Assembly: GCA_002314835.1 (NCBI GenBank)
Contig: DCHM01000041.1
Span: forward strand, 2,951 to 30,091
Source of the DNA: Clostridiales bacterium UBA1752
GTDB lineage: Bacteria; Bacillota; Clostridia; Oscillospirales; CAG-382
Reading direction: 5' to 3'
Length of the DNA: 27,141 bases
Positions within the stretch are counted from its first letter, which is position 1, and every line of letters starts with the position of its first letter. Under the pieces are notes generated by a model. The model ran no database searches and was not told where the DNA came from. It was given only the letters and a program-made list of their open reading frames with translations. Shown here in pieces: positions 8,901 through 15,253 of this stretch. A program made the position numbers and the translations under genes.

Positions 8901-8961
8901 CGCTCTCGCAGGCGCTGCATTCTTTGCAGTTAAAATGCGTCGCAAGGTTTCTGTTAAGTAA
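5926..8961 (+). CDS. Large secreted surface protein with Flg_new/InlB-type tandem repeats and C-terminal membrane anchor
   Basis: 1011 aa from the ATG at 5926, chosen because AGAAAGG lies 7 nt upstream; the frame also runs upstream to 5869, inside the promoter. The signal peptide MKKTLTKVISVLLAVFMLSAC contains both a lipobox-like LSAC (18-21) and a following ANA-A signal-peptidase-I site. Residues ~30-610 are an alpha-rich region of unknown family. Residues ~625-705 form a Flg_new/InlB-like repeat (IGWNTKADGTGDAYADG). Three 62-aa tandem repeats follow (~713-898, each with YTVADKT), then a second Flg_new repeat (VGWNTQADGKGTSYANK). The C-terminus, TPTGDAG then a hydrophobic helix and KMRRKVSVK, resembles a degenerate sortase signal (TGD, hydrophobic, basic) but lacks a clean LPxTG. 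It is probably a structural or adhesive cell-envelope protein; function is not known. Confidence 0.8.
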   Translation: MKKTLTKVISVLLAVFMLSACVVVANAATTALVIDSSADTVITYADHTFYVDINATKLGQIIDSKDPSKDDIVGYLPEGLYRIVRERSTASVVDFITDIADQSGNTKALLLDLVGGDKEVFKDYASYAELEAIISKDAVIAATDVAALVQVFEDNGTFALLLKNGAIKALVADKDLIPNPSAIAAAVANYQGITSMVTSQFAAYLGVTTPVVTLGDVYNAATIDNIISAVGGIDNFVNAIGGYEYVIGQIGMSKLANAVIANGLVSQLPIYDMLSCVKLSELKDDVSKAAIKDYLVNNVVRFLVNEVSDIQINGKSVYDAANCEFDHNALQTAILQAVPTAEDFATAGNGDSVFDFTLSISGSVNTYVSVKARLIGDTFLVNAYADRLLDFITFDVADDGKVTSDINVPGTFTELYKQFINTSYLDDERKLEYLEIYNAVGDELFDVLDTIDKYDVQYLCNEYNAKLGSAVSRVNDLLYTYNTYVTKLVNLFDTLKQLYGDIAASKSIADYYVGNGRFSLVCNNAEDVDQFIDRFATQYNLPAEITMLISPDPHMVNLDIDVQFKNFYRVRYYNAQGTLLYQTFMPAGVSLDLLTDNVASLTGKDWYEGNVNTFAMPAHDVDLYPTPGYTTYTVKFDANNADAEGIMFDQTILAGNAAYLYANNYEVEHYKFIGWNTKADGTGDAYADGESVTDLVPAGYSITLYAQWKKITHTATFVADGTTVDTVEFDEGDAALASEPNVPAKAHYKGEWEAYTVADKTSDFTVNAIYTSTQHNVTFVADGVTVGSVGFDEGDTALTSEPSVPNKAHYTGAWEAYTVADKTSDFTVNAIYTRIQHTVTFIADGKVEGAFLFDEGIEAFASVPAVPAKTGYSGAWAPYTVADKTADFNINAIYTANKYTVKFNANTGDGSMIAVTFTYDEPVYLPDCTFTKEGYNFVGWNTQADGKGTSYANKANVKNLVVDGEVTLYAIWESTTPTGDAGLTIFVILGVIALAGAAFFAVKMRRKVSVK
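8062..8619 (+). repeat. Tandem array of three 186-bp in-frame repeats
   Basis: Units at 8062-8247, 8248-8433 and 8434-8619 each encode 62 aa beginning H-[TN]-[AV]-T-F-[VI]-A-D-G and containing YTVADKT and [AI]-x-A-I-Y-T near the end. Units 1 and 2 are almost identical at DNA level over their last ~60 nt (one synonymous change across GAAGCTTAYACCGTAGCC and beyond), while unit 3 is more diverged. This pattern indicates a recent duplication or gene conversion between units 1 and 2. Confidence 0.85.
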
Positions 8962-8973
8962 TTAAAATAATAG

Positions 8974-9004
8974 AGTGGCTGTGCTAACGCACAGCCACTT
9001 TTTT
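8974..9004 (+). terminator. Strong Rho-independent terminator after the second surface protein
   Basis: An 11-bp GC-rich stem, AGTGGCTGTGC (8974-8984) and GCACAGCCACT (8989-8999), has a TAAC loop followed by six T residues. Confidence 0.92.
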
Positions 9005-9009
9005 GCTCG

Positions 9010-9035
9010 AAAAAAGCACTGAAATCTCAGTGCTT
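9010..9035 (-). terminator. Terminator of ppiB on the minus strand
   Basis: Read on the minus strand, AAGCACTGA, a GATT loop and TCAGTGCTT are followed by a T run (plus-strand A residues 9010-9015). It lies head to head with the preceding plus-strand terminator, isolating the two convergent units. Confidence 0.85.
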
Positions 9036-9051
9036 CTATCATTATATTAGA

Positions 9052-9543
9052 TTAGTCAACGACCTCGATGGTTTCGATGACTACGGGGTTGACGGGGACG
9101 TCACTGTAATAGCCTACCCTACCGGTTTTGACTGCGGCTATCTTGTCAACTATCTCGATACCTTCGACCACTCTGCCGAATGCGGCATACTGTCCGTCGA
9201 GATGAGGCGCGTCCTGATGCATGATAAAAAACTGGCTCGAAGCAGAATCGGGTATCGCAGTGCGTGCCATCGAAAGCACGCCGCGAGTGTGAGGCAGGAC
9301 GTTTTGTTTGTAGCCGTTGGCAGCAAACTCGCCCTTGATAGTCTTGGCGGACTTTTGCTCAAAGCTCGGAGTAAATCCACCGCCCTGTATCATAAAGCCC
9401 GAGATAACTCTGTGGAATATCAATCCGTCAAAAAAGTGGCTCTGTGCGAGAGAAACAAAGTTTGCCACGGTCTTTGGCGCAACCTCAGGATAAAGCACTG
9501 CGGTCATCGTGCCGTAATCCTTGACTTTGATAAGCAGTTTCAT
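9052..9543 (-). CDS. ppiB: Cyclophilin-type peptidyl-prolyl cis-trans isomerase
   Basis: A 163-aa protein of the usual single-domain cyclophilin size, without signal peptide, so cytoplasmic. Family motifs are intact: FHRVISGFMIQGG (active-site Arg in FHR and the conserved Gln), GVLSMAR, SASSQFFI and LDGQYAAFGRVVEG. It accelerates proline isomerisation in folding proteins. The ATG at 9543 is preceded by AGGAAGG about 10 nt upstream. It lies just downstream of tRNA-Thr in the same direction, and an AT-rich stretch with a TATAAT-like box (9562-9567) lies between, so it may have its own weak promoter or be read through from the tRNA promoter. Confidence 0.93.
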   Translation of the reverse strand: MKLLIKVKDYGTMTAVLYPEVAPKTVANFVSLAQSHFFDGLIFHRVISGFMIQGGGFTPSFEQKSAKTIKGEFAANGYKQNVLPHTRGVLSMARTAIPDSASSQFFIMHQDAPHLDGQYAAFGRVVEGIEIVDKIAAVKTGRVGYYSDVPVNPVVIETIEVVD

Positions 9544-9591
9544 GGTTAAAACCTTCCTAATATTATATATAGTATATAAACAATAAAAAAG

Positions 9592-9663
9592 AGCTAATGG
9601 TGGGATTCGGACCCACGACCTGCTGATTACGAATCAGCTGCACTACCCCTGTGCTACATTAGC
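9592..9663 (-). tRNA. tRNA-Thr (anticodon CGU)
   Basis: The minus-strand cloverleaf is complete: acceptor GCTAATG/CATTAGC, D arm with AGGGGTAGTG, anticodon stem GCTGA/TCAGC with loop TTCGTAA (anticodon CGT at the wobble triplet), and T arm GTGGG-TTCGAAT-CCCAC. Discriminator base is U. CCA is not encoded; a CTTTTTTATT run follows directly and may end transcription. It decodes ACG. Confidence 0.93.
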
Positions 9664-9673
9664 GTACTTCTGT

Positions 9674-9701
9674 ATTATATCAAAAAATCTCCAAAAGTCA
9701 A
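9674..9701 (-). promoter_or_regulatory. Promoter of tRNA-Thr
   Basis: On the minus strand, TTGACT (9701-9696), a 16-nt spacer and a perfect TATAAT (9679-9674), ending 10 nt before the tRNA 5' end. It faces away from the tRNA-Gly promoter only 12 nt away. Confidence 0.85.
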
Positions 9702-9712
9702 TAGCAAAAATA

Positions 9713-9740
9713 TTGACAGTTTTAATTTTTATGCTATAAT
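9713..9740 (+). promoter_or_regulatory. Promoter of tRNA-Gly
   Basis: Perfect TTGACA (9713-9718), a 16-nt spacer and a perfect TATAAT (9735-9740) with an upstream TGC (extended -10). The first tRNA base is 17 nt further on. This fits the strong promoters usual for stable RNA genes. Confidence 0.9.
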
Positions 9741-9757
9741 AGCTTTAAAGCTTCACC

Positions 9758-9828
9758 GCGGGCATAGTTTAGTGGTAGAACTTCAGCTTCCCAAGCTGAC
9801 CGTGCGGGTTCGATTCCCGTTGCCCGCT
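9758..9828 (+). tRNA. tRNA-Gly (anticodon CCC)
   Basis: Acceptor GCGGGCA/TGCCCGC, D arm with AGTTTAGTGGTAG, anticodon stem TCAGC/GCTGA with loop TTCCCAA (anticodon CCC), and T arm GCGGG-TTCGATT-CCCGT. Discriminator is U; CCA is not encoded. A CTTTTTTT run follows immediately. It decodes GGG. Confidence 0.93.
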
Positions 9829-9946
9829 CTTTTTTTATTCTGTTTTTTTAAATTGTTAATATAAATATTCGTTTTTTGCAATAAAGTATTGATTTTTGTT
9901 TTTTTTGATGATAATATATACTTATTAAATATAAATGGAGCAAATT
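9829..9946 (+). other. T-rich intergenic spacer with weak promoter
   Basis: T-rich DNA between tRNA-Gly and the dehydratase gene. A possible promoter is TTGATT (9889-9894), a 17-nt spacer and TAATAT (9912-9917). GGAG (9937-9940) is the ribosome binding site for the next gene. Nothing else was recognised. Confidence 0.45.
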
Positions 9947-11818
9947 ATGTCATTCAGCAAACGTAAAATTGCATTGATGTTAATAGACATCTCGTTTACA
10001 GTTATTGCATGTTTGGTTTTTTTCTTTTTATACGCTTATCAGTACCCAAATTCGACCGACTCTCTGATATTGCACGCGGTTATATACGTTGCCTCACAGT
10101 TTGTCGTCAGGCTCGTATGCGGCGTTTATCGCATCGTATGGCGCTATGCGACGGTTAAAAATTGCATCCTTATCGGCATATCCGACGTTATCGCCTGCGT
10201 TTTGGCTTACGTCATCGACAAGCTTGCAAATAACGGTTCTACCCTACCACCCGTATTCGTAGCCGGCATTTTTATGCTCTCGCTGCTGCTGACCGAATTT
10301 TCGCGTCTCGAGTACAAAAACCACAAGACGGTCAGCCGCCAAAAAAAGGTTGTCAGAACTAAAGAAACCATCCGCTGCGGCATCGTCGGCGCAGGTTATG
10401 CAGGCATCGCGTTGCTCGACGAAATAACGGTCGGCACTTCGACGGAATACGAGCCAGTTTGCTTTTTTGATAACGACAGCGTAAAGATAGGCAACTCGAT
10501 ACAGGGCCTTAAGATATACGACCTCGTAAACGGTATGCAAAGCGTCGTCGATGAGCTGAGCATCAAAACCCTCATCATAGCGATTCCCTCATGTACCGCA
10601 GAGCGCCGCAAAGAGCTGTCCCAGGCGTGCATAGCCGTAGGCTGTGACGTAAAGTTTTATGATTTTGACCTCAAAAACGGCAACCTTGACGGCACAAAGC
10701 TGCAACTCCGTGACGTCAACATAGCCGACCTGCTCGGCAGAGACCAGATAAAGCTCGACCTCACGAGCGCAAACGCGATGATAAAAGGCAAGACAGTTAT
10801 GGTAACGGGCGGAGGCGGCTCGATAGGCTCCGAGCTTTGCAGGCAGATAGCGTCTCACAGCCCCAAAACCCTCGTCATCGTTGACATTTACGAAAACAAC
10901 GCCTACGAAATCCAGCAGGAATTAGTACGCAAATACGGCAACAATCTCGACCTCAAGGTACTGATTGCTTCGGTAAGAGACAAGGCAAAGCTAAACGTCA
11001 TTTTTGAGCGCGTAAAGCCCGACATCGTTTTCCACGCCGCGGCCCACAAGCACGTGCCTCTGATGGAGGTTTCGCCCGATGAAGCCGTCAAAAACAACGT
11101 ATTCGGCACCTACAACGTAGCTACTTGCTGCGAGGAGTACGGTCTCCAAAAAATGATACTCATTTCGACCGACAAGGCGGTCAACCCCACAAACTGCATG
11201 GGCGCAACCAAGCGTATGTGCGAGATGATTATACAGAGCAAATCCGGTGGCAAGACCGAGTTTGCGGCTGTCAGATTCGGCAACGTCTTAGGTTCTAACG
11301 GCTCGGTTATTCCGCTCTTTAGAAATCAGATAGCCGAAGGCGGCCCCGTCACCCTGACTGACAAGCGCATCACGAGATTCTTTATGACCATACCAGAGGC
11401 CACTCAGCTAGTCCTCGAGGCAGGCGCGATGGCAAAGGGCGGCGAAATATTCGTGCTCGACATGGGCAAGCCAGTCAAGATACTCGACCTTGCAGAGAAC
11501 CTTATCACGCTTTCGGGCTACAAGCCTTACGTCGATATCGACATCGTGGAGGTAGGTCTCAGACCAGGTGAAAAGCTCTACGAGGAGCTTTTGATGAATA
11601 CCGAGGGACTTACCAAAACCGATAACGCCAAGATATTTATCGAGCCCAAGGGCGATTTTACGCGTGAAACAGTCGAAGAAAAGCTCATGACGCTCAAAAA
11701 GGCGCTCGCAACAGACGACAACGCAGAGGTTATATCGGCGATGAAGACGGTAGTCCCCACCTACTTTGACAACAGCCATTATAACGACAAAGTACCTGCT
11801 TACGCGGAAACCAAATGA
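9947..11818 (+). CDS. Membrane-bound nucleotide-sugar 4,6-dehydratase/epimerase (CapD/PglF/WbpM type)
   Basis: The start was set at the ATG at 9947 because GGAG lies 6 nt upstream; the in-frame ATG at 9935 would bury that site. The 623-aa protein has about four N-terminal membrane helices (~6-105), a first Rossmann-like segment (~140-265; GIVGAGYAGIALLDE) and a catalytic SDR domain. That domain has VTGGGGSIGSELCRQIA (~285-301), HAAAHKHVPLME and STDKAVNPTNCMGATKRM. The usual YxxxK tyrosine is replaced by Met (M418, with K422), as is known in the large WbpM/PglF class of UDP-N-acetylhexosamine 4,6-dehydratases. Such enzymes start synthesis of modified amino sugars for capsule, glycan or flagellar decoration. 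No glycan-cluster genes flank it here, and a terminator follows. Substrate is inferred only from family. Confidence 0.85.
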   Translation: MSFSKRKIALMLIDISFTVIACLVFFFLYAYQYPNSTDSLILHAVIYVASQFVVRLVCGVYRIVWRYATVKNCILIGISDVIACVLAYVIDKLANNGSTLPPVFVAGIFMLSLLLTEFSRLEYKNHKTVSRQKKVVRTKETIRCGIVGAGYAGIALLDEITVGTSTEYEPVCFFDNDSVKIGNSIQGLKIYDLVNGMQSVVDELSIKTLIIAIPSCTAERRKELSQACIAVGCDVKFYDFDLKNGNLDGTKLQLRDVNIADLLGRDQIKLDLTSANAMIKGKTVMVTGGGGSIGSELCRQIASHSPKTLVIVDIYENNAYEIQQELVRKYGNNLDLKVLIASVRDKAKLNVIFERVKPDIVFHAAAHKHVPLMEVSPDEAVKNNVFGTYNVATCCEEYGLQKMILISTDKAVNPTNCMGATKRMCEMIIQSKSGGKTEFAAVRFGNVLGSNGSVIPLFRNQIAEGGPVTLTDKRITRFFMTIPEATQLVLEAGAMAKGGEIFVLDMGKPVKILDLAENLITLSGYKPYVDIDIVEVGLRPGEKLYEELLMNTEGLTKTDNAKIFIEPKGDFTRETVEEKLMTLKKALATDDNAEVISAMKTVVPTYFDNSHYNDKVPAYAETK

Positions 11819-11824
11819 CGATTT

Positions 11825-11854
11825 GCCCGATGCTTTTAAGCATTGGGCTTTTTT
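11825..11854 (+). terminator. Terminator after the dehydratase gene
   Basis: GCCCGATGCT (11825-11834) pairs with AGCATTGGGC (11839-11848), including one G-T pair, followed by TTTTTT. Confidence 0.88.
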
Positions 11855-11889
11855 ATTTTAAAAAATTTTACACAGACGACAAAAAACGC

Positions 11890-11923
11890 TTGCATTTGAC
11901 AGCGTACTGTGATATTATATATC
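11890..11923 (+). promoter_or_regulatory. Probable promoter of the cmk-plsC-ispH/S1 operon
   Basis: Two overlapping readings fit: TTGCAT (11890-11895), 17 nt, TATTAT (11913-11918); or perfect TTGACA (11896-11901), 16 nt, TATATC (11918-11923). A GGAG ribosome binding site (11940-11943) lies 7 nt before the cmk ATG. Confidence 0.6.
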
Positions 11924-11950
11924 AATGGAAATATATATTGGAGTATTAGG

Positions 11951-12628
11951 ATGGCAAACAAGATTGTTAATATCGCAATAGACGGCCCCAGCGGCAGCGG
12001 CAAAAGCTCGCTCGCCGATTTGATAGCCGCAAAGTACGGTTTTATACACATCGACACAGGTGCGCTCTACCGTACCATAGGCTATTACGTCTGCTCCAAG
12101 GGTGTCGCAAGCGACGACGCGCAGGGCGTCATAGCACTCCTGCCGCAAATACATATCAGTATGCAGCTCGTCGGCGGCAAAGGTATAGTCTTTTTGGCTG
12201 ACAGACAGATGGGCGACGAAATACGCACGCCCGTCATTTCAAAATACGCAAGCGACGTTTCCAAGATTCCAGAGGTCAGAGCCTTTTTGCTCGACCTGCA
12301 GAGAGATATAGCCCGTCAAAACAACGTGGTTATGGACGGCCGCGATATAGGCACGGTTATACTGCCTCAAGCCGACGTCAAGGTGTTTCTCATAGCGAGC
12401 GACATAGCGAGAGCTACGCGTCGCTCTTTGGAGCTGGCACAAAAAGGTCAGACTCTCTCTGTGGAGGATGCGCTCAAAGCCATGAAAAACCGTGACGAAA
12501 ACGACAAAAACCGCACCATCGCCCCTGCCATACCTGCGGACGACGCGTTTATACTCGATAATTCCGAGCTCGACCTGCAAGGCACTTTAGCCGCCATCGA
12601 GCCTATGATAATCAAGGCGTTGCAATGA
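11951..12628 (+). CDS. cmk: Cytidylate kinase
   Basis: 225 aa from the ATG at 11951, which has GGAG 7 nt upstream; the frame extends to 11909 but that lies in the promoter. The P-loop IDGPSGSGKSSLAD is at residues ~10-23, followed by HIDTGALYRTIGYY, and the lid and CMP-binding parts VVMDGRDIGTVILPQADVKV and RNRDEND-like KNRDENDKNRTIAP are present. It phosphorylates CMP/dCMP to the diphosphates in the cytoplasm. It overlaps plsC by an ATGA at 12625-12628. The order cmk, plsC, ispH-S1 is a well-known clostridial arrangement. Confidence 0.95.
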   Translation: MANKIVNIAIDGPSGSGKSSLADLIAAKYGFIHIDTGALYRTIGYYVCSKGVASDDAQGVIALLPQIHISMQLVGGKGIVFLADRQMGDEIRTPVISKYASDVSKIPEVRAFLLDLQRDIARQNNVVMDGRDIGTVILPQADVKVFLIASDIARATRRSLELAQKGQTLSVEDALKAMKNRDENDKNRTIAPAIPADDAFILDNSELDLQGTLAAIEPMIIKALQ

Positions 12629-13224
12629 AGTTTTATCTCAGATGGTACAGGATTGCAAAGCCGATATTAAAGTTTTTTTACCGCGTCAAGGTCGTCGGAG
12701 CCGAAAACGAGCCCGATGCGCCGTATATCGTTTACGCCAACCATTCTTCTTTTATAGACCCGATGCTTATCGCAGTTTCACTGCGTGCACCGATACGTTA
12801 TGCCGCAAAGGAACAGCTCTTTAAGATACCCGTCGTCGGTTGGTTTTTGCGCAAGCTCAAAGTTATCATGCTAAAGCGCGACGGCAGAGATATGTCGGGC
12901 ATACGCGAGATGCTAAAGGCACTCTCGGACGGTCAGTCGATAGGCATATTTCCGCAGGGCACGCGCAAGCCGTTTATAATCCCTGCCAAAGACGACGCAC
13001 TCGTAGGCTTTGCCGCTATCGCCACTATGTCTAAGGCTACGCTTTTGCCTGCCACGATAGTCACGAGCCGCCTCAAACCCGGCATATTCCGCAAAACGAC
13101 AATCGTCATAGGACAACCTATCACCTATCAACAATACACGGGCTTTAAGGACGACCCCTCGAGAAGGGAAATCGCCGACTATTGCTTTGAGAGCGTAGTA
13201 AAGCCTTTAGAGGCGCTAAAATGA
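12625..13224 (+). CDS. plsC: 1-acyl-sn-glycerol-3-phosphate acyltransferase
   Basis: A 199-aa LPLAT-family protein. The catalytic NHxxxxD motif is NHSSFID (H40, D45). The acceptor-binding block is FPQGTRKP (~109-116), where Gln replaces the usual Glu of FPEGTR, a common variant. It transfers an acyl chain to lysophosphatidate at the membrane in phospholipid synthesis. It is coupled by 4-nt ATGA overlaps to cmk upstream and to the ispH/S1 fusion downstream. Confidence 0.92.
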   Translation: MKFYLRWYRIAKPILKFFYRVKVVGAENEPDAPYIVYANHSSFIDPMLIAVSLRAPIRYAAKEQLFKIPVVGWFLRKLKVIMLKRDGRDMSGIREMLKALSDGQSIGIFPQGTRKPFIIPAKDDALVGFAAIATMSKATLLPATIVTSRLKPGIFRKTTIVIGQPITYQQYTGFKDDPSRREIADYCFESVVKPLEALK

Positions 13225-15212
13225 GCCAGATTATCAGAGCCGAAAAAGCAGGTTTTTGCTTTGGCGTCGAGCGTGCGGTCAATATGCTCGAGGAAACCGT
13301 CAGCAAGGGCAAGCCTGTGTATTCGCTCGGTCAATTTATACACAATACAAAAGTCACAGATTCATTTAAGGCTCGCGGAGTAAAGTTTATCAGTGATGAC
13401 GATACGCCCGACTTTGACAAAGGCTCGATAGTTTTTGTCAGAGCTCACGGAGCCGCCATACAGGTCGTGGACAGGCTCAGAGCCTTGGGCGCCGAGATTT
13501 GTGACGGCACCTGCCCGTTTGTAAAAAAGATACATTTCATCCTTGATAAATTAGACGTAGGCACGCCCGTGTTTATTTTCGGAGACCCTACGCATCCCGA
13601 GGTCATCGGCATACGCAGTCACGCAAAAGGTCAGTCGTTTGTCTTTGCAGACAGCAAGACGGCGAGCGAGTTTTTTGCCACGAGCCACGGCATCACACAC
13701 GCCGCCGCGGTGACACAGACGACCTTCAGCACTACCGAATGGGCTATTTGCCGCGAAATAATGGCTCAGTCGGGCATTGATATCAAGGTTTACGATACTA
13801 TATGCAGTACCACCGAGGAACGTCAAACCGAGGCACAGGCTCTAAGCCGTGTGTGCGACCTTACGGTAGTCGTCGGTGGCCGCCAGAGCTCCAATACCGC
13901 CAAGCTCTTTGCCATAGCACAGGCAAACTGCAAGGACGCTATATGGATAGACGGTGCGGAGGAGCTGCACGCATACCCTGCCGCGCGTTTTGGCAAGGCA
14001 GATAAAATCGCCATAACTGCCGGAGCATCGACTCCGAGCAGTATTATAGAGGAGGTAATCAACACCATGGCAGAAATCATTGAAGAACAATCCTTTGAGG
14101 AACTGCTTGCGCAATCGTTCAAGACATTACATACAGGAGAGAAGGTAACCGGCATAATTTCTATGGTAAGTCCCGCAGAAATTCATGTCGACTTGGGTAC
14201 AAAGCATACCGGCATTCTGCCGTATGATGAGATTACATCCGAGAGCGGCGTCGATCTCGTAGCCGAGTATCATGTCGGCGACCCCATCGAAGTATTATGC
14301 CTCAAGTTCAGCGATAGCGAAGGCACCGTTCAACTCAGCAAAAAGCGCCTCGACGCAGACAAAAACTGGACCAACATCGTCAGCGCCGAAGAGGAAGGCA
14401 CTATCCTGAGCGGCACTGTCCGCGAAGTCACCAAGGGCGGCGTTATCGTCGTAGCAAACGGCACCAAGATTTTTGTGCCTGCTTCGCACACCGGTCTTGC
14501 TAAGGACGCAGACATGCATACTCTGATGAACAAGGCTGTCAAAGTCAAAATCATCGAAATCAACGATCAGCGCAAGCGCGCCGTAGGTTCTATCCGCAAC
14601 GCAGAGCGCATCGAGCGCAAAAAGAACACCGACGAATTTTACGCTTCCATCGAGGTTGGTCAAAAGTTCACCGGCACCGTTCGTTCCATCACCGAGTACG
14701 GTCTCTTTGTTAACATCGGACCCGTCGAAGGTATGGTTCACATCACCGAGCTGTCCTGGGGCAGACTCAAGGCTCCGTCCGAGCTCTTTAAGGTTGGCGA
14801 CAGCATCGACGTATTTGTAAAGAAGATTGACCTCGAGCGTCATCGCATTTCTCTCGGCTACAAGACCGAGGAAAACAACCCCTGGAATATCTTTGTAGCA
14901 AAGTACAACGTAGGCGACGTAGTAGATGCTACCATCGTCAGCCTCATGCCATTCGGCGCATTTGCCGAAATCATCCCCGGCGTTGACGGCTTGATTCACA
15001 ATACTCAGATAGCTCTCAAGCCCGTTGCAAACCCTGCATCCGTTCTCGCCGTAGGCGATAAGGTTACAGTCAAGATTACCGCTATCGAGACCGAGCGCAC
15101 TCGCGTCAGCCTTTCTATCAAGGCTCTGCTCGACGGTGGCGAAGACGAAACCAACACTCCTGCCGAGGAAGCTCCCGCAGAAGCAACCGAAGCCCCTGCA
15201 GAAGAGCAGTAA
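13221..15212 (+). CDS. ispH: Fusion of HMBPP reductase (IspH/LytB) and four-S1-domain ribosomal protein S1-like protein
   Basis: 663 aa. Residues 1-282 are IspH: the three iron-sulfur cysteines are C13 (AGFCFG), C98 (DGTCPFV) and C195 (DTICSTTEERQ), with substrate-binding H41, H76, H125 and catalytic E127 (PTHPEV). This part makes IPP/DMAPP in the MEP isoprenoid pathway. Residues ~303-635 hold four S1 RNA-binding domains (e.g. GTVRSITEYGLFVNIG, MVHITELSW), then an acidic Ala/Glu/Pro tail. The IspH-S1 fusion is known from many Clostridia. The start overlaps plsC by ATGA. A strong Shine-Dalgarno and in-frame ATG lie at the joint (14051-14069), so a free 381-aa S1 protein could also be made. A terminator follows directly. 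Confidence 0.93.
   Translation: MSQIIRAEKAGFCFGVERAVNMLEETVSKGKPVYSLGQFIHNTKVTDSFKARGVKFISDDDTPDFDKGSIVFVRAHGAAIQVVDRLRALGAEICDGTCPFVKKIHFILDKLDVGTPVFIFGDPTHPEVIGIRSHAKGQSFVFADSKTASEFFATSHGITHAAAVTQTTFSTTEWAICREIMAQSGIDIKVYDTICSTTEERQTEAQALSRVCDLTVVVGGRQSSNTAKLFAIAQANCKDAIWIDGAEELHAYPAARFGKADKIAITAGASTPSSIIEEVINTMAEIIEEQSFEELLAQSFKTLHTGEKVTGIISMVSPAEIHVDLGTKHTGILPYDEITSESGVDLVAEYHVGDPIEVLCLKFSDSEGTVQLSKKRLDADKNWTNIVSAEEEGTILSGTVREVTKGGVIVVANGTKIFVPASHTGLAKDADMHTLMNKAVKVKIIEINDQRKRAVGSIRNAERIERKKNTDEFYASIEVGQKFTGTVRSITEYGLFVNIGPVEGMVHITELSWGRLKAPSELFKVGDSIDVFVKKIDLERHRISLGYKTEENNPWNIFVAKYNVGDVVDATIVSLMPFGAFAEIIPGVDGLIHNTQIALKPVANPASVLAVGDKVTVKITAIETERTRVSLSIKALLDGGEDETNTPAEEAPAEATEAPAEEQ
14051..14069 (+). 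promoter_or_regulatory. Candidate internal ribosome binding site and start codon at the IspH/S1 joint
   Basis: GGAGGT (14051-14056) lies 10 nt upstream of an in-frame ATG (14067-14069), which begins MAEIIEEQSFEELLAQ, exactly between the IspH domain and the first S1 domain. Initiation here would give a 381-aa S1 protein. The same bases encode Glu-Glu-Val in IspH, so the match may be coincidental. Confidence 0.5.
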
Positions 15213-15225
15213 TAAGCGCAATAAA

Positions 15226-15250
15226 AGCTCACCTCTCGGTGAGCTTTTTT
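15226..15250 (+). terminator. Terminator of the cmk-plsC-ispH/S1 operon, possibly bidirectional
   Basis: AGCTCACC (15226-15233), a TCTC loop and GGTGAGCT (15238-15245) are followed by TTTTTT. On the minus strand the same hairpin is followed by TTTTA and could also end the convergent kinase gene. Confidence 0.9.
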
Positions 15251-15253
15251 GTT

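Noticed and set aside
8920..8961. Canonical LPxTG sortase signal at the C-terminus of the second surface protein
   Set aside because: Only TPTGDAG precedes the hydrophobic helix; the LPxTG pattern itself is missing, so sortase anchoring cannot be claimed.
14295..15221. 308-codon open frame antisense to the S1 domains
   Set aside because: It is opposite well-conserved S1 domains and shows the same biased composition as other antisense frames; no promoter or ribosome binding site fits.
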